Positions 25,603-36,363 of a stretch of DNA of 64,000 bases are shown one piece after another. The position numbers and the translations under genes are program-made. Each line of letters opens with the position of its first letter. Position 1 is the stretch's first letter. The stretch comes from Modestobacter excelsi (GTDB taxonomy: Bacteria > Actinomycetota > Actinomycetes > Mycobacteriales > Geodermatophilaceae), in NCBI RefSeq assembly GCF_005930495.1, contig NZ_SJEX01000004.1, positions 62,001-126,000 of the forward strand. The letters are read 5' to 3'. The notes under the pieces were generated by a model. It saw only the letters and a program-made list of their open reading frames with translations, was not told where the DNA came from and ran no database searches.

Positions 25603-27320
25603 TGACCTGGCCGCGGCCGGTGCCGCTGATCGGCGACGGCACCGCAGCCTCCGAGCGTGCCGCCGATCCGGCGGGCTGGGCGCTGCCGGTCGCCGACCGG
25701 GACGGGCTCTACCGGGCGATCGGCGCGCGCCGCGACGTCCGCCGCTACCGCCCGGACCCGGTGCCGGAGGACGTGCTGACCCGGGTGCTGGGCGCCGCGC
25801 ACCAGGCCCCCTCGGTCGGGCACAGCCAGCCGTGGCGGTTCGTCGTCGTCCGGGACGCCGGCCTGCGCGACCGGGCCGCGGTGCTGACCGACCGGGAGCG
25901 GCTGCGCCAGGCCGCGCAGCTGGAGCCGGAAGCCGGGGCGCGGCTGCTGGACCTGCAGCTGGAGGGGGTGCGGGAGGCGCCGCTGGGCGTCGTCGTCTGC
26001 TGTGACCGTCGGACGCCGGCCGCCGGTGTGCTCGGTCGTGCCACCTTCCCCGACGCCGACCTGTGGAGCTGCGCCGCGGCCATCCAGAACCTCTGGCTCG
26101 CCGCCCGCGCCGAGGGGCTCGGGATGGGCTGGGTGACCCTGTTCCGGCCCGACGAGCTCGCCGACCTGCTCGGGCTGCCCGACGGGGTGGTGACCCTCGG
26201 CTGGCTCTGCCTGGGCTGGCCCGACGAGCGGCCGCCGGCCCCGGGGCTGGAGCGCGTTGCCTGGTCCCGGCGGTTGCCGCTGTCCGACGTCGTCCTCGCC
26301 GACCGGTGGCCGGGCGACGTGGCTCCCCCGCCCTCCCGGCTGCGTGCCCCGGCGCCAGAGCAGGTGGTGGGCGCCCGGGACGCCGCCGACCGGCTGCTCA
26401 CCCCGCCGGGCTCCCTCGGCCTGCTCGACCGCGCGGTCGACCGGGTCGTCGCGCTGGGCCGGGCCGACCTGACCGGCGGGGTGCTGCTGCTCGCTGCCGC
26501 CGACCACCCGGTCACCGCCGCGGGGGTGTCGGCCTATCCGGCGTCGACCACCCGCGACGTGGTCACCGCCGCCGTCGCCGGCCTGGCCCTGGGGACGACG
26601 GCGGCGCGCTCCGCCGGGCTGGGCGTCGTCGTGGTGGACGCCGGGGTCGACGGCGGGCCGGTGCCCGGTGCGGTACCGGCCCGGCCGGGGGACCCTCGCG
26701 GCGACCTCGTCACCGGCCCGGTGATGACCGCCGCGGACACCGGGCGGTTGCTGGCGCGAGGTCGGGCGCTCGGCGTCGAGCACGGCGCCCGCGGGCTGGT
26801 CGCGCTGGGCGAGGTCGGTGTCGGCAACACCACGGTCGCCGCCGCGCTGGCCTGCGCGGTGCTCCACGTGGGACCGGACGCGGTCACCGGCCTCGGCGCC
26901 GGGGCGGACGCCGACATGCTGACCCGCAAACGGGACGCCGTCGCGGCGGCGCTGCTGCGGGCCGGTACGGGGCTGGACCCGCTGCGGGCACTGGCCGAGC
27001 TGGGCGGCCCTGAGCTCGCGGTGCTGGCCGGCGTGGTGCTGGGCGCCGCCGAGGTCCGGGCGGTGGTCGTCGTCGACGGGTTCGCGGCCTCGGTTGCCGC
27101 CCTGGTCGCGGTGCTGGTGGAACCGGCCGTGCAGTCCTCGCTGGTCGCCGGGCAGCGCAGCCGCGAGCGGGGGCACGACGTCGTCCTGGCGGCGCTGGGC
27201 TGCGAGCCGCTGCTGGATCTCCGGCTGCGCGCCGGTGAGGGGGTGGGCGCGGTGCTCGCCGCCGGCCTGCTGCTGCAGGGTCTGGCCGTGCGCCGCGGCG
27301 CCGCGCGGGTCGACCGCTGA
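25602..27320 (+). CDS. BluB-CobT fusion: DMB synthase and NaMN:DMB phosphoribosyltransferase
   Basis: A 572-residue fusion for the lower ligand of cobalamin. Residues 1-220 are BluB, the FMN-cannibalising 5,6-dimethylbenzimidazole synthase (RRDVRRYRPDPVPEDVLTRVL, GHSQPWRFVVVRD, GLGMGWVTLF). Residues about 235-570 are CobT, which joins that base to the ribose phosphate of NaMN (PPGSLGLLDRAVDRV, ALGEVGVGNTT, and the C-terminal GEGVGA with the likely catalytic Glu). Substrate handover between the domains is the obvious advantage. Both halves look intact. ATG at 25602. Confidence 0.92.
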   Translation: MTWPRPVPLIGDGTAASERAADPAGWALPVADRDGLYRAIGARRDVRRYRPDPVPEDVLTRVLGAAHQAPSVGHSQPWRFVVVRDAGLRDRAAVLTDRERLRQAAQLEPEAGARLLDLQLEGVREAPLGVVVCCDRRTPAAGVLGRATFPDADLWSCAAAIQNLWLAARAEGLGMGWVTLFRPDELADLLGLPDGVVTLGWLCLGWPDERPPAPGLERVAWSRRLPLSDVVLADRWPGDVAPPPSRLRAPAPEQVVGARDAADRLLTPPGSLGLLDRAVDRVVALGRADLTGGVLLLAAADHPVTAAGVSAYPASTTRDVVTAAVAGLALGTTAARSAGLGVVVVDAGVDGGPVPGAVPARPGDPRGDLVTGPVMTAADTGRLLARGRALGVEHGARGLVALGEVGVGNTTVAAALACAVLHVGPDAVTGLGAGADADMLTRKRDAVAAALLRAGTGLDPLRALAELGGPELAVLAGVVLGAAEVRAVVVVDGFAASVAALVAVLVEPAVQSSLVAGQRSRERGHDVVLAALGCEPLLDLRLRAGEGVGAVLAAGLLLQGLAVRRGAARVDR

Positions 27321-27606
27321 CTCACCCGTCGGCCAGCAGCCCTACCCGCCGCAGCCGTACGGCTACGGGTACCCGCCGCCGCGGCGCACCAACGGGCTGG
27401 CCATCGCCTCGATGGTGCTCGGGATCGTGTGGCTCTACTGGATCGGCAGCATCCTCGCGCTGGTCTTCGGCTACATCGCCCGCAAGCAGATCCGTGAGCG
27501 CGGTGAGTCCGGTGACGGCATGGCCATCGCCGGCATCGTGCTGGGCTGGGTCGGCGTGGGCATCATCGGCCTGGTCGCCGTGATCGGCATCGCCACCAGC
27601 GCCTGA
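27235..27606 (+). CDS. DUF4190-type small membrane protein, 5' end unresolved
   Basis: From about 27325 the frame reads QQPYPPQPYGYGYPPPRRTNGLAIASMVLGIVWLYWIG...GIATSA, a Pro/Tyr-rich head and two membrane segments typical of DUF4190 proteins, with KQIRERGESGDGMAIAGIVLG between them. No ATG, GTG or TTG precedes the family-like part closely. The only in-frame start nearby is a GTG at 27235 deep inside cobT, which adds about 30 residues unlike the family. Either the start is non-standard, or the 5' end has been lost, or the sequence carries an error here. Confidence 0.6.
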   Translation: MRGWARCSPPACCCRVWPCAAAPRGSTADSPVGQQPYPPQPYGYGYPPPRRTNGLAIASMVLGIVWLYWIGSILALVFGYIARKQIRERGESGDGMAIAGIVLGWVGVGIIGLVAVIGIATSA

Positions 27607-27622
27607 GCGACGCTGCCGGGCC

Positions 27623-27628
27623 TAGCGT
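27623..27628 (+). promoter_or_regulatory. -10 element of the AraC-type gene
   Basis: TAGCGT, 7 nt before the GTG at 27636; leaderless arrangement. Confidence 0.45.
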
Positions 27629-27635
27629 GACCCCG

Positions 27636-28499
27636 GTGCGCACCGAGTGGGTCGACCGGGCCGTGCACCCGGCGCTGCGCCGGTTCGTCGCCACCGCGGT
27701 CGGCTACCGGCAGGAGGGGCTGGCGCCCGGGCTGCACCGCGGCCTGCCCTCGCCGTTCCTCACCTTCGTGGTCACCCTGGACGAGCCGCTGGTGCTGCTC
27801 GCCCACCCCGACCCGGGCCAGGCCCCCGGCCGCTACGACGGGCTGGTCGGTGGGCTGCACACCCGGCCGGCGCTGATCGAGCACCCGGGCCGGCAGGCCG
27901 GCCTGCAGCTGTCGCTGACCCCGGCGGGGGCCCGGGCGCTGCTCGGCGTCCCGGCCGGGGCGCTCGCCTCGCTGGACGCCCCGGTCGACGACGTGCTGGG
28001 TGCACCGGGGCGGGAGCTGGTCGACCGGGTGCGGTCGGCACCGGACTGGCCCGGCCGGTTCGCCGCCGTCGAGCAGGTGCTGCTGCGCTCCGCCCGGCAC
28101 GACAGCGGCCCGGCGCCCGAGGTGGCCGAGGCGTGGCGGCTGACCACCGCGGCCGGCGGGCGGCTGCGGGTGGCGGAGGTGGCAGCCCGGGTCGGCTGGT
28201 CCGACCGGCACCTGGAGAAGCGGTTCCGCGCCGAGACCGGCCTCTCCCCCAAGGAGGCCGCCCGGGTGGTCCGCTTCGACCGGGCGCGGCGTCTCCTCGC
28301 CGCCCGGGCCGGCCGGGACGGTGCGCGGGACCTGGCCGGGCTCGCCGCCGACCTGGGCTTCGCCGACCAGGCGCACCTCACCCGGGAGTGGCGGGCGCTC
28401 GCCGGTCTGCCACCGACCGGCTGGCTCGCCGCCGAGTTCGGATTCGTCCAAGACAGCACACCGGGGCGCGGGCAGGCTGCTGCCCATGACCACACCTGA
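27636..28499 (+). CDS. AraC family transcriptional regulator
   Basis: A 287-residue regulator. The N-terminal two thirds (FLTFVVTLDEPLVLL, LIEHPGRQAGLQLSLTPAGARALLG) resemble the ligand part of DUF6597-type AraC proteins, and the C-terminal 110 residues hold two helix-turn-helix units, with VAEVAARVGWSDRHLEKRFRAETGLSPKEAARVVRFDRARRL as the first. Start at 27636 is favoured over the GTG at 27627 because TAGCGT lies 7 nt before it. The downstream VOC gene overlaps by 14 bp and is probably its target partner. Confidence 0.85.
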   Translation: MRTEWVDRAVHPALRRFVATAVGYRQEGLAPGLHRGLPSPFLTFVVTLDEPLVLLAHPDPGQAPGRYDGLVGGLHTRPALIEHPGRQAGLQLSLTPAGARALLGVPAGALASLDAPVDDVLGAPGRELVDRVRSAPDWPGRFAAVEQVLLRSARHDSGPAPEVAEAWRLTTAAGGRLRVAEVAARVGWSDRHLEKRFRAETGLSPKEAARVVRFDRARRLLAARAGRDGARDLAGLAADLGFADQAHLTREWRALAGLPPTGWLAAEFGFVQDSTPGRGQAAAHDHT

Positions 28500-28914
28500 C
28501 GCGCCGCCCCCCACCGTCTGGCCCACCCTGCGCGCCCGTGACGCCCGTGGCCTGATCCGGTTCCTGGTCGACGCCTTCGGCTTCGAGGAGGTCGTCACCT
28601 ACGGCGACCAGCCCGACGGGAGCGGGGACGTCGTGGTCCACGCCCAGCTCGCCTGGCCGCTGGGCGGCGGGGTGATGCTCGGCTCGGAGCGGGACGACCC
28701 CGGCAACCCCTGGACGCTGACCCCCGGGACGGCGGGCTGCTACGTGGTCACCGACGACCCCGACGCGCTGCACGCCCGGGCGGTCGCCGCGGGCGCGCAG
28801 GTGGTCGCAGCACCTCACGACACCGACTACGGGTCCCGGGACTTCGCCGTCCGGGACCCCGAGGGGAACCTGTGGAGCTTCGGCACCTACCGGGGTGAGC
28901 CGCGGAAGGCCTGA
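28486..28914 (+). CDS. VOC family (glyoxalase/bleomycin resistance-like) protein
   Basis: A 142-residue protein with the paired beta-alpha-beta-beta-beta units of the vicinal oxygen chelate fold: TLRARDARGLIRFLVDAFGFEEV, then DPDALHARAVAAGAQVV and FAVRDPEGNLWSFGTY. AraC-VOC pairs with this overlap are common in actinobacteria. Substrate unknown. ATG at 28486 within the end of the AraC gene. Confidence 0.85.
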   Translation: MTTPDAPPPTVWPTLRARDARGLIRFLVDAFGFEEVVTYGDQPDGSGDVVVHAQLAWPLGGGVMLGSERDDPGNPWTLTPGTAGCYVVTDDPDALHARAVAAGAQVVAAPHDTDYGSRDFAVRDPEGNLWSFGTYRGEPRKA

Positions 28915-28915
28915 C

Positions 28916-31900
28916 TCAGCCGAACAGGCCGCGGACGTCCTCGGCGGTGAGCGAGCCGGAGGCCAGGGCGCCGTCGTCGACGACCCGGGAGAACAGGGCC
29001 TGCTTGCGGGCCTTGAGCTCCATCACCTTCTCCTCGATGGTGCCGACGGCCACCAGCCGGTAGACCATCACCGTCCTGTCCTGCCCGATCCGGTGCGCCC
29101 GGTCGACCGCCTGGGCCTCGCTCGCCGGGTTCCACCACGGGTCGAGCACGAAGACGTAGTCGGCCTCGGTGAGGGTCAGGCCGAAGCCGCCGGCCTTGAG
29201 GCTGATCAGGAACACCGGCGCGGTGCCGGTGCGGAACTCCTCGATCCGGGCGTCGCGATCGCGGGTCTGCCCGTCGAGGTACACCCAGCCGACCCCCTCG
29301 GCCTCCAGCCGGTCGCGGATGCCGCGCAGGAACCGGGTGAACTGGCTGAACACCAGCACCCGGTGGCCTTCGGCGACGACCTCGCGCAGGTGCTCGAGAA
29401 ACGCGTCGGCCTTGCTGGACCGGACGTCGGCGTAGGCCGGGTCGACCAGGGCGGGGTCCAGGCTCAGCTGCCGGAGCAGGGTCAGCGACCGGAAGATCGT
29501 CATCCGGTTCTTCTGCATGTCCTCGACCAGGCCGAGGACCTTGCTCCGCTCGCGCTGCAGGTGGGTCTGGTACAGCTTCTCGTGCCGCGGGTTGAGCACC
29601 ACCTCGAGCACCTGCTCCTGCTTGGGCGGCAGGTCGGCGGCGACCATCTCCTTGGTCCGCCGGCGCACCAGCGGGCGGATCCGCCGGCGCAGCACGGCCA
29701 GCCGTTCCGCGTCGCCGTCCCGCTCGATCGGCGTCCGGTACTGCTCGGTGAACCGCTGCGGGTCGGGGAAGAGCCCGGGGGCGACGATCGACATCAGCGC
29801 CCAGAGGTCCATCACGCTGTTCTCCAGCGGCGTCCCGGTGAGCGCCAGCTTGAACGGCGCCTCCAGCCTCCGCGCGCACTGGTAGGTGCGGGCCCGGTGG
29901 TTCTTCACGAACTGGGCCTCGTCGAGCACCAGCCCCCGCCAGGGCAGCCCGGTCCAGGCCTCGGCGTCGATCCGGAACAGCGCGTAGGAGGTGACGACGA
30001 CGTGCGCGCCGGCCACCCGGCGCGCCAGCGACGTGCCCCGCTTCCGCTCGGTCTCCTCCACGGTCACCACCCGCAGCCCCGGCGCGAAGCGGGCCGCCTC
30101 CCGGGCCCAGGTGGAGACGACGCTCGTCGGCGCCACCACGAGCACCGGGGCCTCGTCGAGATCGCCGGCCTCGTGCGCCCGGCACAGCAGGGCGAGGGTC
30201 TGCAGCGTCTTGCCCAGCCCCATGTCGTCGGCCAGCACCCCGCCGAGCCGGTGTTCCCAGAGGAACGCCAGCCAGCCGTAGCCCTCGTGCTGGTAGGGCC
30301 GCAGCTGCGCGGCCAGCGTGGTGGGCACCGGCGGGGGCTCGGCGTGCTCGGCGTCGATCAGCCCGCGCACCTCGCGGGTCCAGCGCTCGCTCTGCGCCTC
30401 GACGACGCCGAGGCCCATCAGCTGCTCCCACAGCGCGGCCTGGTACCGGCTGACCCTCACCCCCTCGCCGGGGACGTCCTGCAGCGCCCGGGCCTCCTCG
30501 ATGAGCAGCCGCAGCTGCTCGAACTCCGGCCGCTGCAGGGAGAACCAGGTGCCGCTCAGCAGCACCAGCCGGGTCCGGCCGGCGGCGAGCGCGGAGAAGA
30601 GGGTGGCGAACGGCACGTGCTGGCCGTCCATGGTCACGGTGACCCCGAGGTCGAACCAGTCGGACTCCCGGCTGTCCCGGGCGGTGAAGCTGATCTGCGG
30701 TGCGGAGTGGGTCTGCCGGTAGGCGGTCGGAGTGCCCACGACCGTGACGTCGACCCCGCCGTCGGCGCGCAGGGCCGGGAGCACCTCGGTGGTGAACTCC
30801 AGCGCCTCCATGCCGGTCAGCTCGACGGTGGAGGCCAGCCGGCGCTCCGGCGTCCAGAGCTCGGCGAGCCCGCCGACCGGGCCGGGCAGCGCCTCGACCA
30901 GCAGCTGCTCGGCGGCCAGGTCGCGCCCGGACCCCGGGTGGTCCGGGTCGCCTGGGGCGAAGGACCGGTCCGGGCCGTAGTCGACCGACCAGCTGACGCA
31001 GACCGCTCCGTCGCCGGGGTAGCGGACCGCCACGGCCAGCCGGGGCGGGACGACGTCGGGCAGCTCCACCGAGCCGTCCCCGGAGATCACCGGGACCGCC
31101 TGCCTCAGCCCCGGGTACCAGTCACGCCGGAACCGGTCGACGTCGTCGGCCGGGATGCCGATCGACCCGCCGCGCGCGACCAGGCCGGCCAGCGCCGGCG
31201 GCACCGGGGAGTCCAGGCGGGCGAGCACCAGCCCGGGGCCGGTGTCGACGGGCCCGTCGACGGTCACCCCGTGCGGGGGCGTGCCGAGGAAGGACAGCCG
31301 CGCGGGGTCGACCGGCCGGCCGTCGACCCGGAGGACGGCGGACAGCTCGGTGCGGTCGCCGTCGCGGCGCAGGTCGACCGCCACGTCGGCGTCCGCGTCG
31401 GCGAGCACCACCGGACGCGGTGGGCGGTCCGCCGTCACCAGCGGCACGCCGTCGGCGACCGCCTCGGCCAGCAGCCGCCACAGGCCGGGCCCGAACTCGT
31501 GCAGGTACACGTCCACGGGGGCGTAGGAGTAGTACTGGTTGCGCGCCGCCTGGTGGGTGGCGTGCAGCGCGCGCATCGCGGCCAGGTGCGCCGGGTCCCA
31601 GCCCGCGCGGCTGTCGTCGTACTGCAGCTGCCGCCACGACACCCCGCTGCGCACCCAGTGCCCCCGCCGGCCGGGGACGACCGGCCGCAGCCGCACCAGC
31701 CGCTGCCGCACCCCGGGCGCGCCGACCGAGCTGCGCCCCCGGCCGGGCTCGGGGTCGACCAGCTCGAACTGCAGCCCGACCGGCACCGTGCTGCGCGCCC
31801 CCCGTTCGGCGGCCGCGGTGACCAGCTCCTCGAGCTCCTGCTCCCAGCTGCGTCCCTGCGGTCCACCGCCCGGCGCGGATTGGATGGCCGGCCGGAGCGA

Positions 31901-32176
31901 CAGCAGGATCGCCACGGCGTGCTTGCAGTCGTCGCCGACCGGGCAGGTGCACGCGCCGGCCCAGCCCACCCGGCCGCCGTCGGTGCGCACGACCGTCGTC
32001 CGGTAGGGGGCGGGTGCGCCGCCCTGGACCAGCCCGGTGAGCCGGCGGGCGTCGTCGGCGAGCCGGACGTCGAGGACGCTGCGGGAGACGTAGGGCCGGG
32101 CCCGGTCGAGCACGTCGGGCCCGACGGCCGCGGTCAACGCCGTGTCGGTGATCATCTCCCGCCAGTCCCCGAGCAC
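28916..32176 (-). CDS. SWIM-domain SNF2/Rad54-like helicase
   Basis: A 1086-residue Swi2/Snf2 ATPase. Residues 70-90 form a SWIM zinc finger ([13 protein letters not shown]). The middle 550 residues have no clear domain. The ATPase starts near residue 620 with [30 protein letters not shown] (motif II DEAQ), [14 protein letters not shown] and ends with [41 protein letters not shown]. This is the bacterial HepA-like class proposed to remodel RNA polymerase or repair complexes; the exact role is unknown. GTG at 32176; an in-frame ATG 21 nt later is possible. It converges on the VOC gene with one base between stops. Confidence 0.9.
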   Translation of the reverse strand: MLGDWREMITDTALTAAVGPDVLDRARPYVSRSVLDVRLADDARRLTGLVQGGAPAPYRTTVVRTDGGRVGWAGACTCPVGDDCKHAVAILLSLRPAIQSAPGGGPQGRSWEQELEELVTAAAERGARSTVPVGLQFELVDPEPGRGRSSVGAPGVRQRLVRLRPVVPGRRGHWVRSGVSWRQLQYDDSRAGWDPAHLAAMRALHATHQAARNQYYSYAPVDVYLHEFGPGLWRLLAEAVADGVPLVTADRPPRPVVLADADADVAVDLRRDGDRTELSAVLRVDGRPVDPARLSFLGTPPHGVTVDGPVDTGPGLVLARLDSPVPPALAGLVARGGSIGIPADDVDRFRRDWYPGLRQAVPVISGDGSVELPDVVPPRLAVAVRYPGDGAVCVSWSVDYGPDRSFAPGDPDHPGSGRDLAAEQLLVEALPGPVGGLAELWTPERRLASTVELTGMEALEFTTEVLPALRADGGVDVTVVGTPTAYRQTHSAPQISFTARDSRESDWFDLGVTVTMDGQHVPFATLFSALAAGRTRLVLLSGTWFSLQRPEFEQLRLLIEEARALQDVPGEGVRVSRYQAALWEQLMGLGVVEAQSERWTREVRGLIDAEHAEPPPVPTTLAAQLRPYQHEGYGWLAFLWEHRLGGVLADDMGLGKTLQTLALLCRAHEAGDLDEAPVLVVAPTSVVSTWAREAARFAPGLRVVTVEETERKRGTSLARRVAGAHVVVTSYALFRIDAEAWTGLPWRGLVLDEAQFVKNHRARTYQCARRLEAPFKLALTGTPLENSVMDLWALMSIVAPGLFPDPQRFTEQYRTPIERDGDAERLAVLRRRIRPLVRRRTKEMVAADLPPKQEQVLEVVLNPRHEKLYQTHLQRERSKVLGLVEDMQKNRMTIFRSLTLLRQLSLDPALVDPAYADVRSSKADAFLEHLREVVAEGHRVLVFSQFTRFLRGIRDRLEAEGVGWVYLDGQTRDRDARIEEFRTGTAPVFLISLKAGGFGLTLTEADYVFVLDPWWNPASEAQAVDRAHRIGQDRTVMVYRLVAVGTIEEKVMELKARKQALFSRVVDDGALASGSLTAEDVRGLFG

Positions 32177-32240
32177 CCGCCCAGGCTACGGCCGGGCACC
32201 GACAGGGCCGCCCGGGTCGCGGGACGGCGCGGCGACGGGC

Positions 32241-32253
32241 CAAGATCGGGGGC
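32241..32253 (+). promoter_or_regulatory. -10 element of leaderless pgm
   Basis: CAAGAT at 32241-32246 lies 7 nt before the ATG at 32254. No ribosome site is visible. Confidence 0.4.
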
Positions 32254-33888
32254 ATGAGCTCTGACCGCGCCGGACAGCCCGCCCGGCCCAGCGACCTGGT
32301 CGACGTCCCGCACCTGCTCACCGCCTACTACACGGTGCAGCCGGACCCGGCCGACGTCTCGCAGCAGGTCGTGTTCGGCACCTCGGGCCACCGGGGCTCG
32401 TCGCTGGACGGTGCCTTCAACGAGGCGCACATCCTCGCCACCACCCAGGCGATCTGCGAGTACCGCGCCGGTCAGGGGTACGACGGCCCGCTGTTCGTCG
32501 GCCGGGACACCCACGGCCTGTCCGAGCCGGCCTGGGCCAGCGCCCTGGAGGTGCTCGCCGCCAACGACGTCACCGTGCTGGTCGACTCCCGCGACGGCTA
32601 CACCCCGACGCCGGCGGTCAGCCACGCGATCCTCGCGGCGAACCGGGGGAGGACGAGCGGGCTGGCCGACGGCATCGTCGTCACCCCCTCGCACAACCCG
32701 CCCCGCGACGGCGGCTTCAAGTACAACCCGCCGTCCGGTGGCCCGGCCGACACCGACGCGACGGGGTGGATCGCCCGGCGGGCCAACGAGCTGCTCGCCG
32801 CCGAGCTCGACGGGGTCCGGCGGGTCCCGTTCGCCCGGGCCCGCGCCGCGGCGCAGGCCTACGACTTCCTCGGCACCTACGTCGACGACCTGCCGAACGT
32901 GCTGGACCTGGACGCCGTCCGGGACGCCGGGGTGCGGATCGGCGCCGACCCGCTCGGGGGCGCCAGCGTCGGCTACTGGGGCGAGATCGCCGACCGGCAC
33001 CGGCTGGACCTGACCGTGGTGAACCCGCTGGTCGACCCGGCCTGGCGGTTCATGACGCTGGACTGGGACGGCAAGATCCGGATGGACTGCTCCTCGCCCG
33101 CGGCGATGGCCTCGCTGATCGGCCGCAAGGACGAGTTCCAGATCGCCACCGGCAACGACGCCGACGCCGACCGGCACGGCATCGTCACCCCCGACGGCGG
33201 GCTGATGAACCCCAACCACTTCCTCGCCGTCGCCATCTCCTACCTGTTCAGCCACCGGCCGGAGTGGGCCGCGGACACCGCGGTCGGCAAGACCCTGGTC
33301 TCCAGCTCGCTCATCGACCGGGTCGTCGCCGACCTGGGCCGGCGGCTGGTCGAGGTGCCGGTCGGCTTCAAGTGGTTCGTGCCCGGGCTGCTCGACGGGT
33401 CGGTCGGCTTCGGTGGCGAGGAGTCGGCCGGGGCGTCGTTCCTCCGCCGCGACGGCAGCGTCTGGACGACGGACAAGGACGGCATCCTGCTCGCCCTGCT
33501 GGCCAGCGAGGTGCAGGCGGTCACCGGGTCCTCGCCGTCCGAGCTGCACGCGGAGATGACCGCCCGGTTCGGCGAGTCCGCCTACGCCCGGATCGACGCC
33601 GCGGCCACCCGCGAGGAGAAGGCGGCGCTGGGCAGGCTGTCGCCCGAGGCGGTCACCGCCACCGAGCTGGCCGGGGAGCCGATCACCGCCAAGCTGACCC
33701 GGGCGCCGGGCAACGACGCCGCGATCGGCGGGCTGAAGGTCACCACCGAGAACGCCTGGTTCGCCGCCCGCCCGTCGGGCACCGAGGACGTCTACAAGGT
33801 CTACGCCGAGTCCTTCCGCGGCCCGGAGCACCTGGCCCAGGTGCAGGAGGAGGCGAAGGCGGTCGTGTCGGCCGCCCTCGCCCCCTGA
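32254..33888 (+). CDS. pgm: Phosphoglucomutase (alpha-D-glucose phosphate-specific)
   Basis: Interconverts glucose-1- and glucose-6-phosphate. The 544-residue product has [10 protein letters not shown] at the N terminus, the phosphoserine loop VVTPSHNPP, the metal loop [10 protein letters not shown], the sugar-binding [10 protein letters not shown] and the phosphate-binding [13 protein letters not shown]. All catalytic elements are intact. ATG at 32254. Confidence 0.96.
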   Translation: MSSDRAGQPARPSDLVDVPHLLTAYYTVQPDPADVSQQVVFGTSGHRGSSLDGAFNEAHILATTQAICEYRAGQGYDGPLFVGRDTHGLSEPAWASALEVLAANDVTVLVDSRDGYTPTPAVSHAILAANRGRTSGLADGIVVTPSHNPPRDGGFKYNPPSGGPADTDATGWIARRANELLAAELDGVRRVPFARARAAAQAYDFLGTYVDDLPNVLDLDAVRDAGVRIGADPLGGASVGYWGEIADRHRLDLTVVNPLVDPAWRFMTLDWDGKIRMDCSSPAAMASLIGRKDEFQIATGNDADADRHGIVTPDGGLMNPNHFLAVAISYLFSHRPEWAADTAVGKTLVSSSLIDRVVADLGRRLVEVPVGFKWFVPGLLDGSVGFGGEESAGASFLRRDGSVWTTDKDGILLALLASEVQAVTGSSPSELHAEMTARFGESAYARIDAAATREEKAALGRLSPEAVTATELAGEPITAKLTRAPGNDAAIGGLKVTTENAWFAARPSGTEDVYKVYAESFRGPEHLAQVQEEAKAVVSAALAP

Positions 33889-33893
33889 CCAGG

Positions 33894-33918
33894 CCCCCTG
33901 CAGGGTGGGGGCAGGGGG
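33894..33918. terminator. Bidirectional hairpin between pgm and glpK
   Basis: CCCCCTGC and GCAGGGGG pair over 8 bp around a 9-nt loop in the 37-bp space between two convergent stop codons. Confidence 0.5.
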
Positions 33919-33925
33919 TCCTTCG

Positions 33926-35443
33926 TCAGCTGACGTCCTCGTCCACCCAGTCGAGGCTCTTGGTGACCGCCTTCTGCCAGTTGCGGTACAGCCGCTCGCG
34001 CTCGTCGTCGGCCATGGCCGGCTCCCAGCGCTTGTCCTCGGCCCACTTCGCGGTCAGCTCGTCGAGGTCGGACCAGAAGCCGACGGCCAGCCCTGCCGCG
34101 TAGGCCGCGCCCAGCGCCGTCGTCTCGGCGATCTTCGGCCGGATCACCGGGACGTCGAGGATGTCGGCCTGGAACTGCATGAGCAGCTCGTTGCCGACCA
34201 TCCCGCCGTCCACCCGGAGCTCGGTGAGGTCGACGCCGGAGTCGGCGTTCATCGCGTCGAGCACCTCGCGGGTCTGGTACGCGGTCGCCTCCAGGACGGC
34301 GCGGGCCAGGTGACCGCGGTTGACGAAGCGGGTCAGCCCCACCACGGCGCCGCGGGCGTCGGACCGCCAGTGCGGCGCGAACAGCCCGGAGAACGCCGGC
34401 ACGAAGTACGAGCCGCCGTTGTCGTCGACCTCGCGGGCCAGGTCCTCGATCTCCGGCGCGCTGCTGATCATCTTGAGGTTGTCCCGGACCCACTGCACCA
34501 GCGAGCCGGTGACCGCGATCGAGCCCTCCAGCGCATACACCGGCTTCGCGTCGCCGAGCTGGTAGCACAGCGTCGTGAGCAGGCCGTTCTTCGAGGGGAC
34601 GGCCTCCTCGCCGGTGTTGAGCAGCATGAAGTTGCCGGTGCCGTAGGTGTTCTTGGCCATGCCCTTGGTGAAGCAGACCTGGCCGAACGTGGCCGCCTGC
34701 TGGTCGCCCAGCGAGCCGGCGATCGGCACCCCGGCGAGGAAGCCCGCTGCCCGGCCCTTGCCGTAGACCTCCGAGTTGGACCGGATCTCCGGGAGCATGG
34801 ACATCGGGATGCCCATCTCCTCGGCGATCGCCGGGTCCCAGGCCAGCGTGCGGTAGTCCATCAGCATGGTCCGCGAGGCGTTGGAGACGTCGGTGAGGTG
34901 CAGGCCGCCGTCCGTGCCGCCGGTCATGTTCCAGATCAGCCAGGAGTCGATGGTGCCCATCAGCAGGTCACCGCGCTCGGCGGCCTCGCGGGCGCCGTCG
35001 ACGTTGTCCAGGATCCAGCGGACCTTCGGCCCGGCGAAGTAGGTGGCCAACGGCAGGCCGACCTTGTCCTTGTACCGGTCGGCGCCGCCGCCGAGCGCCC
35101 CGAGCTGCTCGACGATCGCCGTGGTGCGGGTGTCCTGCCAGACGATCGCGTTGTAGACCGGGTGCCCGGTGTTCTTGTCCCACACGACGGTGGTCTCGCG
35201 CTGGTTGGTGATGCCGACGGCGACGATGTCGGAGACCGCGGCGTCACTGCGGGCCAGTGCCTGGCCGACCACCTCCCGGGTGTTGCGCCAGATCTCCATC
35301 GGGTCGTGCTCGACCCAGCCGGCCCGCGGGAAGATCTGCTCGTGCTCCTTCTGCCCGACGGAGACGACGGCCCCGTCGTGGTCGAAGATCATGCACCGGG
35401 TGCTCGTGGTGCCCTGGTCGATTGCTGCCACGTACTGCGTCAT
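33926..35443 (-). CDS. glpK: Glycerol kinase (first copy)
   Basis: Phosphorylates glycerol to glycerol-3-phosphate. The 505-residue FGGY kinase has [29 protein letters not shown], the WQDTRT loop, [13 protein letters not shown] and the nucleotide-site [17 protein letters not shown]. The ATG at 35443 follows GAGAGGA by 7 nt. It lies 26 nt after glpF and shares its promoter. Confidence 0.96.
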   Translation of the reverse strand: MTQYVAAIDQGTTSTRCMIFDHDGAVVSVGQKEHEQIFPRAGWVEHDPMEIWRNTREVVGQALARSDAAVSDIVAVGITNQRETTVVWDKNTGHPVYNAIVWQDTRTTAIVEQLGALGGGADRYKDKVGLPLATYFAGPKVRWILDNVDGAREAAERGDLLMGTIDSWLIWNMTGGTDGGLHLTDVSNASRTMLMDYRTLAWDPAIAEEMGIPMSMLPEIRSNSEVYGKGRAAGFLAGVPIAGSLGDQQAATFGQVCFTKGMAKNTYGTGNFMLLNTGEEAVPSKNGLLTTLCYQLGDAKPVYALEGSIAVTGSLVQWVRDNLKMISSAPEIEDLAREVDDNGGSYFVPAFSGLFAPHWRSDARGAVVGLTRFVNRGHLARAVLEATAYQTREVLDAMNADSGVDLTELRVDGGMVGNELLMQFQADILDVPVIRPKIAETTALGAAYAAGLAVGFWSDLDELTAKWAEDKRWEPAMADDERERLYRNWQKAVTKSLDWVDEDVS

Positions 35444-35469
35444 TGCAGGTTCCTCTCGGTTCGGTGCGG

Positions 35470-36207
35470 TCAGAACGAGACGTGCGACAGGAGGCCGGCG
35501 AGGACGGCCCCGATGATCGGGCCGACGACCGGCACCCACGCGTAGCCCCAGTTGTTGTCGCCCTTGCCGCGGATGGGCAGGACGGCGTGGGCGATGCGCG
35601 GGCCCAGGTCGCGGGCCGGGTTGATGGCGTAGCCGGTGGGGCCACCGAGCGAGGCGCCGATGCCGACGACGAGCAGCGCCACGGCGAGCGGGCCGATCTC
35701 GGTCGGGGTGTCCCCGAACCGCAGGATGATGTAGACCAGCACGAACGTGCCGATGATCTCGGTGATCACGTTGTCGATGCTGCTCTTGATCGCCGGGCCG
35801 GTCGAGAAGGTGCCCAGCTGGGTGCCGGCGGCCTCGGGGTCGTTGTAGTGCGCGCGGTAGGCCAGGAAGGCGAGCACCGCGCCGAGGAAGGCGCCGACGA
35901 ACTCGCCGGCGAAGTAGACCAGCGTGCTGCCGAGGGTGATGTCGACGCCGGGGGCGTACTCGTCGGCGCCGCTCACCAGGATGCCGACGGTGACCGCGGG
36001 GTTCAGGTGGGCCCCCGAGGACGCTCCGGCGTAGACGCCGGCGAAGACCGCCAGCCCCCAGCCGAAGATGATGACGATCCAGCCGCCGGCGTTGCCGTAG
36101 GTCTTCGGCAGCGCGACGTTGGCGACGACACCGACGCCGAGCAGGATGAGCACGGCGGTGCCGAGCACTTCGCTGCCGAAGACGGTCCAGAGACTCGTGG
36201 TGTCCAC
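35470..36207 (-). CDS. glpF: Glycerol uptake facilitator (aquaglyceroporin)
   Basis: A 245-residue MIP-family channel with six membrane segments and two NPA loops, HLNPAVT and [10 protein letters not shown]. The Asp directly after the second NPA-Arg marks the glycerol-conducting type. GTG at 36207; first gene of glpF-glpK. Confidence 0.95.
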   Translation of the reverse strand: MDTTSLWTVFGSEVLGTAVLILLGVGVVANVALPKTYGNAGGWIVIIFGWGLAVFAGVYAGASSGAHLNPAVTVGILVSGADEYAPGVDITLGSTLVYFAGEFVGAFLGAVLAFLAYRAHYNDPEAAGTQLGTFSTGPAIKSSIDNVITEIIGTFVLVYIILRFGDTPTEIGPLAVALLVVGIGASLGGPTGYAINPARDLGPRIAHAVLPIRGKGDNNWGYAWVPVVGPIIGAVLAGLLSHVSF

Positions 36208-36304
36208 GTGTAGGCGCTCCTCCAGTGGGCCCGCAGCGGTGCGGACCGGTCAGGGGGCCGGCGGACCGCTGTGGTGGCGGTCACGACCAGGCCCTTCGGA
36301 GCGG

Positions 36305-36334
36305 ACCGTAGAGATCTTTCTGTGAGCGGGACAA
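36305..36334 (-). promoter_or_regulatory. glpF-glpK promoter
   Basis: Read on the minus strand: -35 TTGTCC (36334-36329), 18-bp spacer, -10 TACGGT (36310-36305). Transcription would start near 36298, leaving a leader of about 90 nt. Confidence 0.55.
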
Positions 36335-36339
36335 CATCT

Positions 36340-36359
36340 GCTGTACGACATGGTCGGAC
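36340..36359. promoter_or_regulatory. Predicted IclR-family operator before glpF
   Basis: GCTGTACGACATGGTCGGAC. It shares 18 of 20 bases with the site at 38633-38652 and contains the imperfect dyad GTaCGAC-N3-GTCGgAC (36343-36359). The dyad centre is 41 bp from the first base of the glpF -10, just upstream of the -35, which is an activator-type position. Confidence 0.65.
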
Positions 36360-36363
36360 CCGG

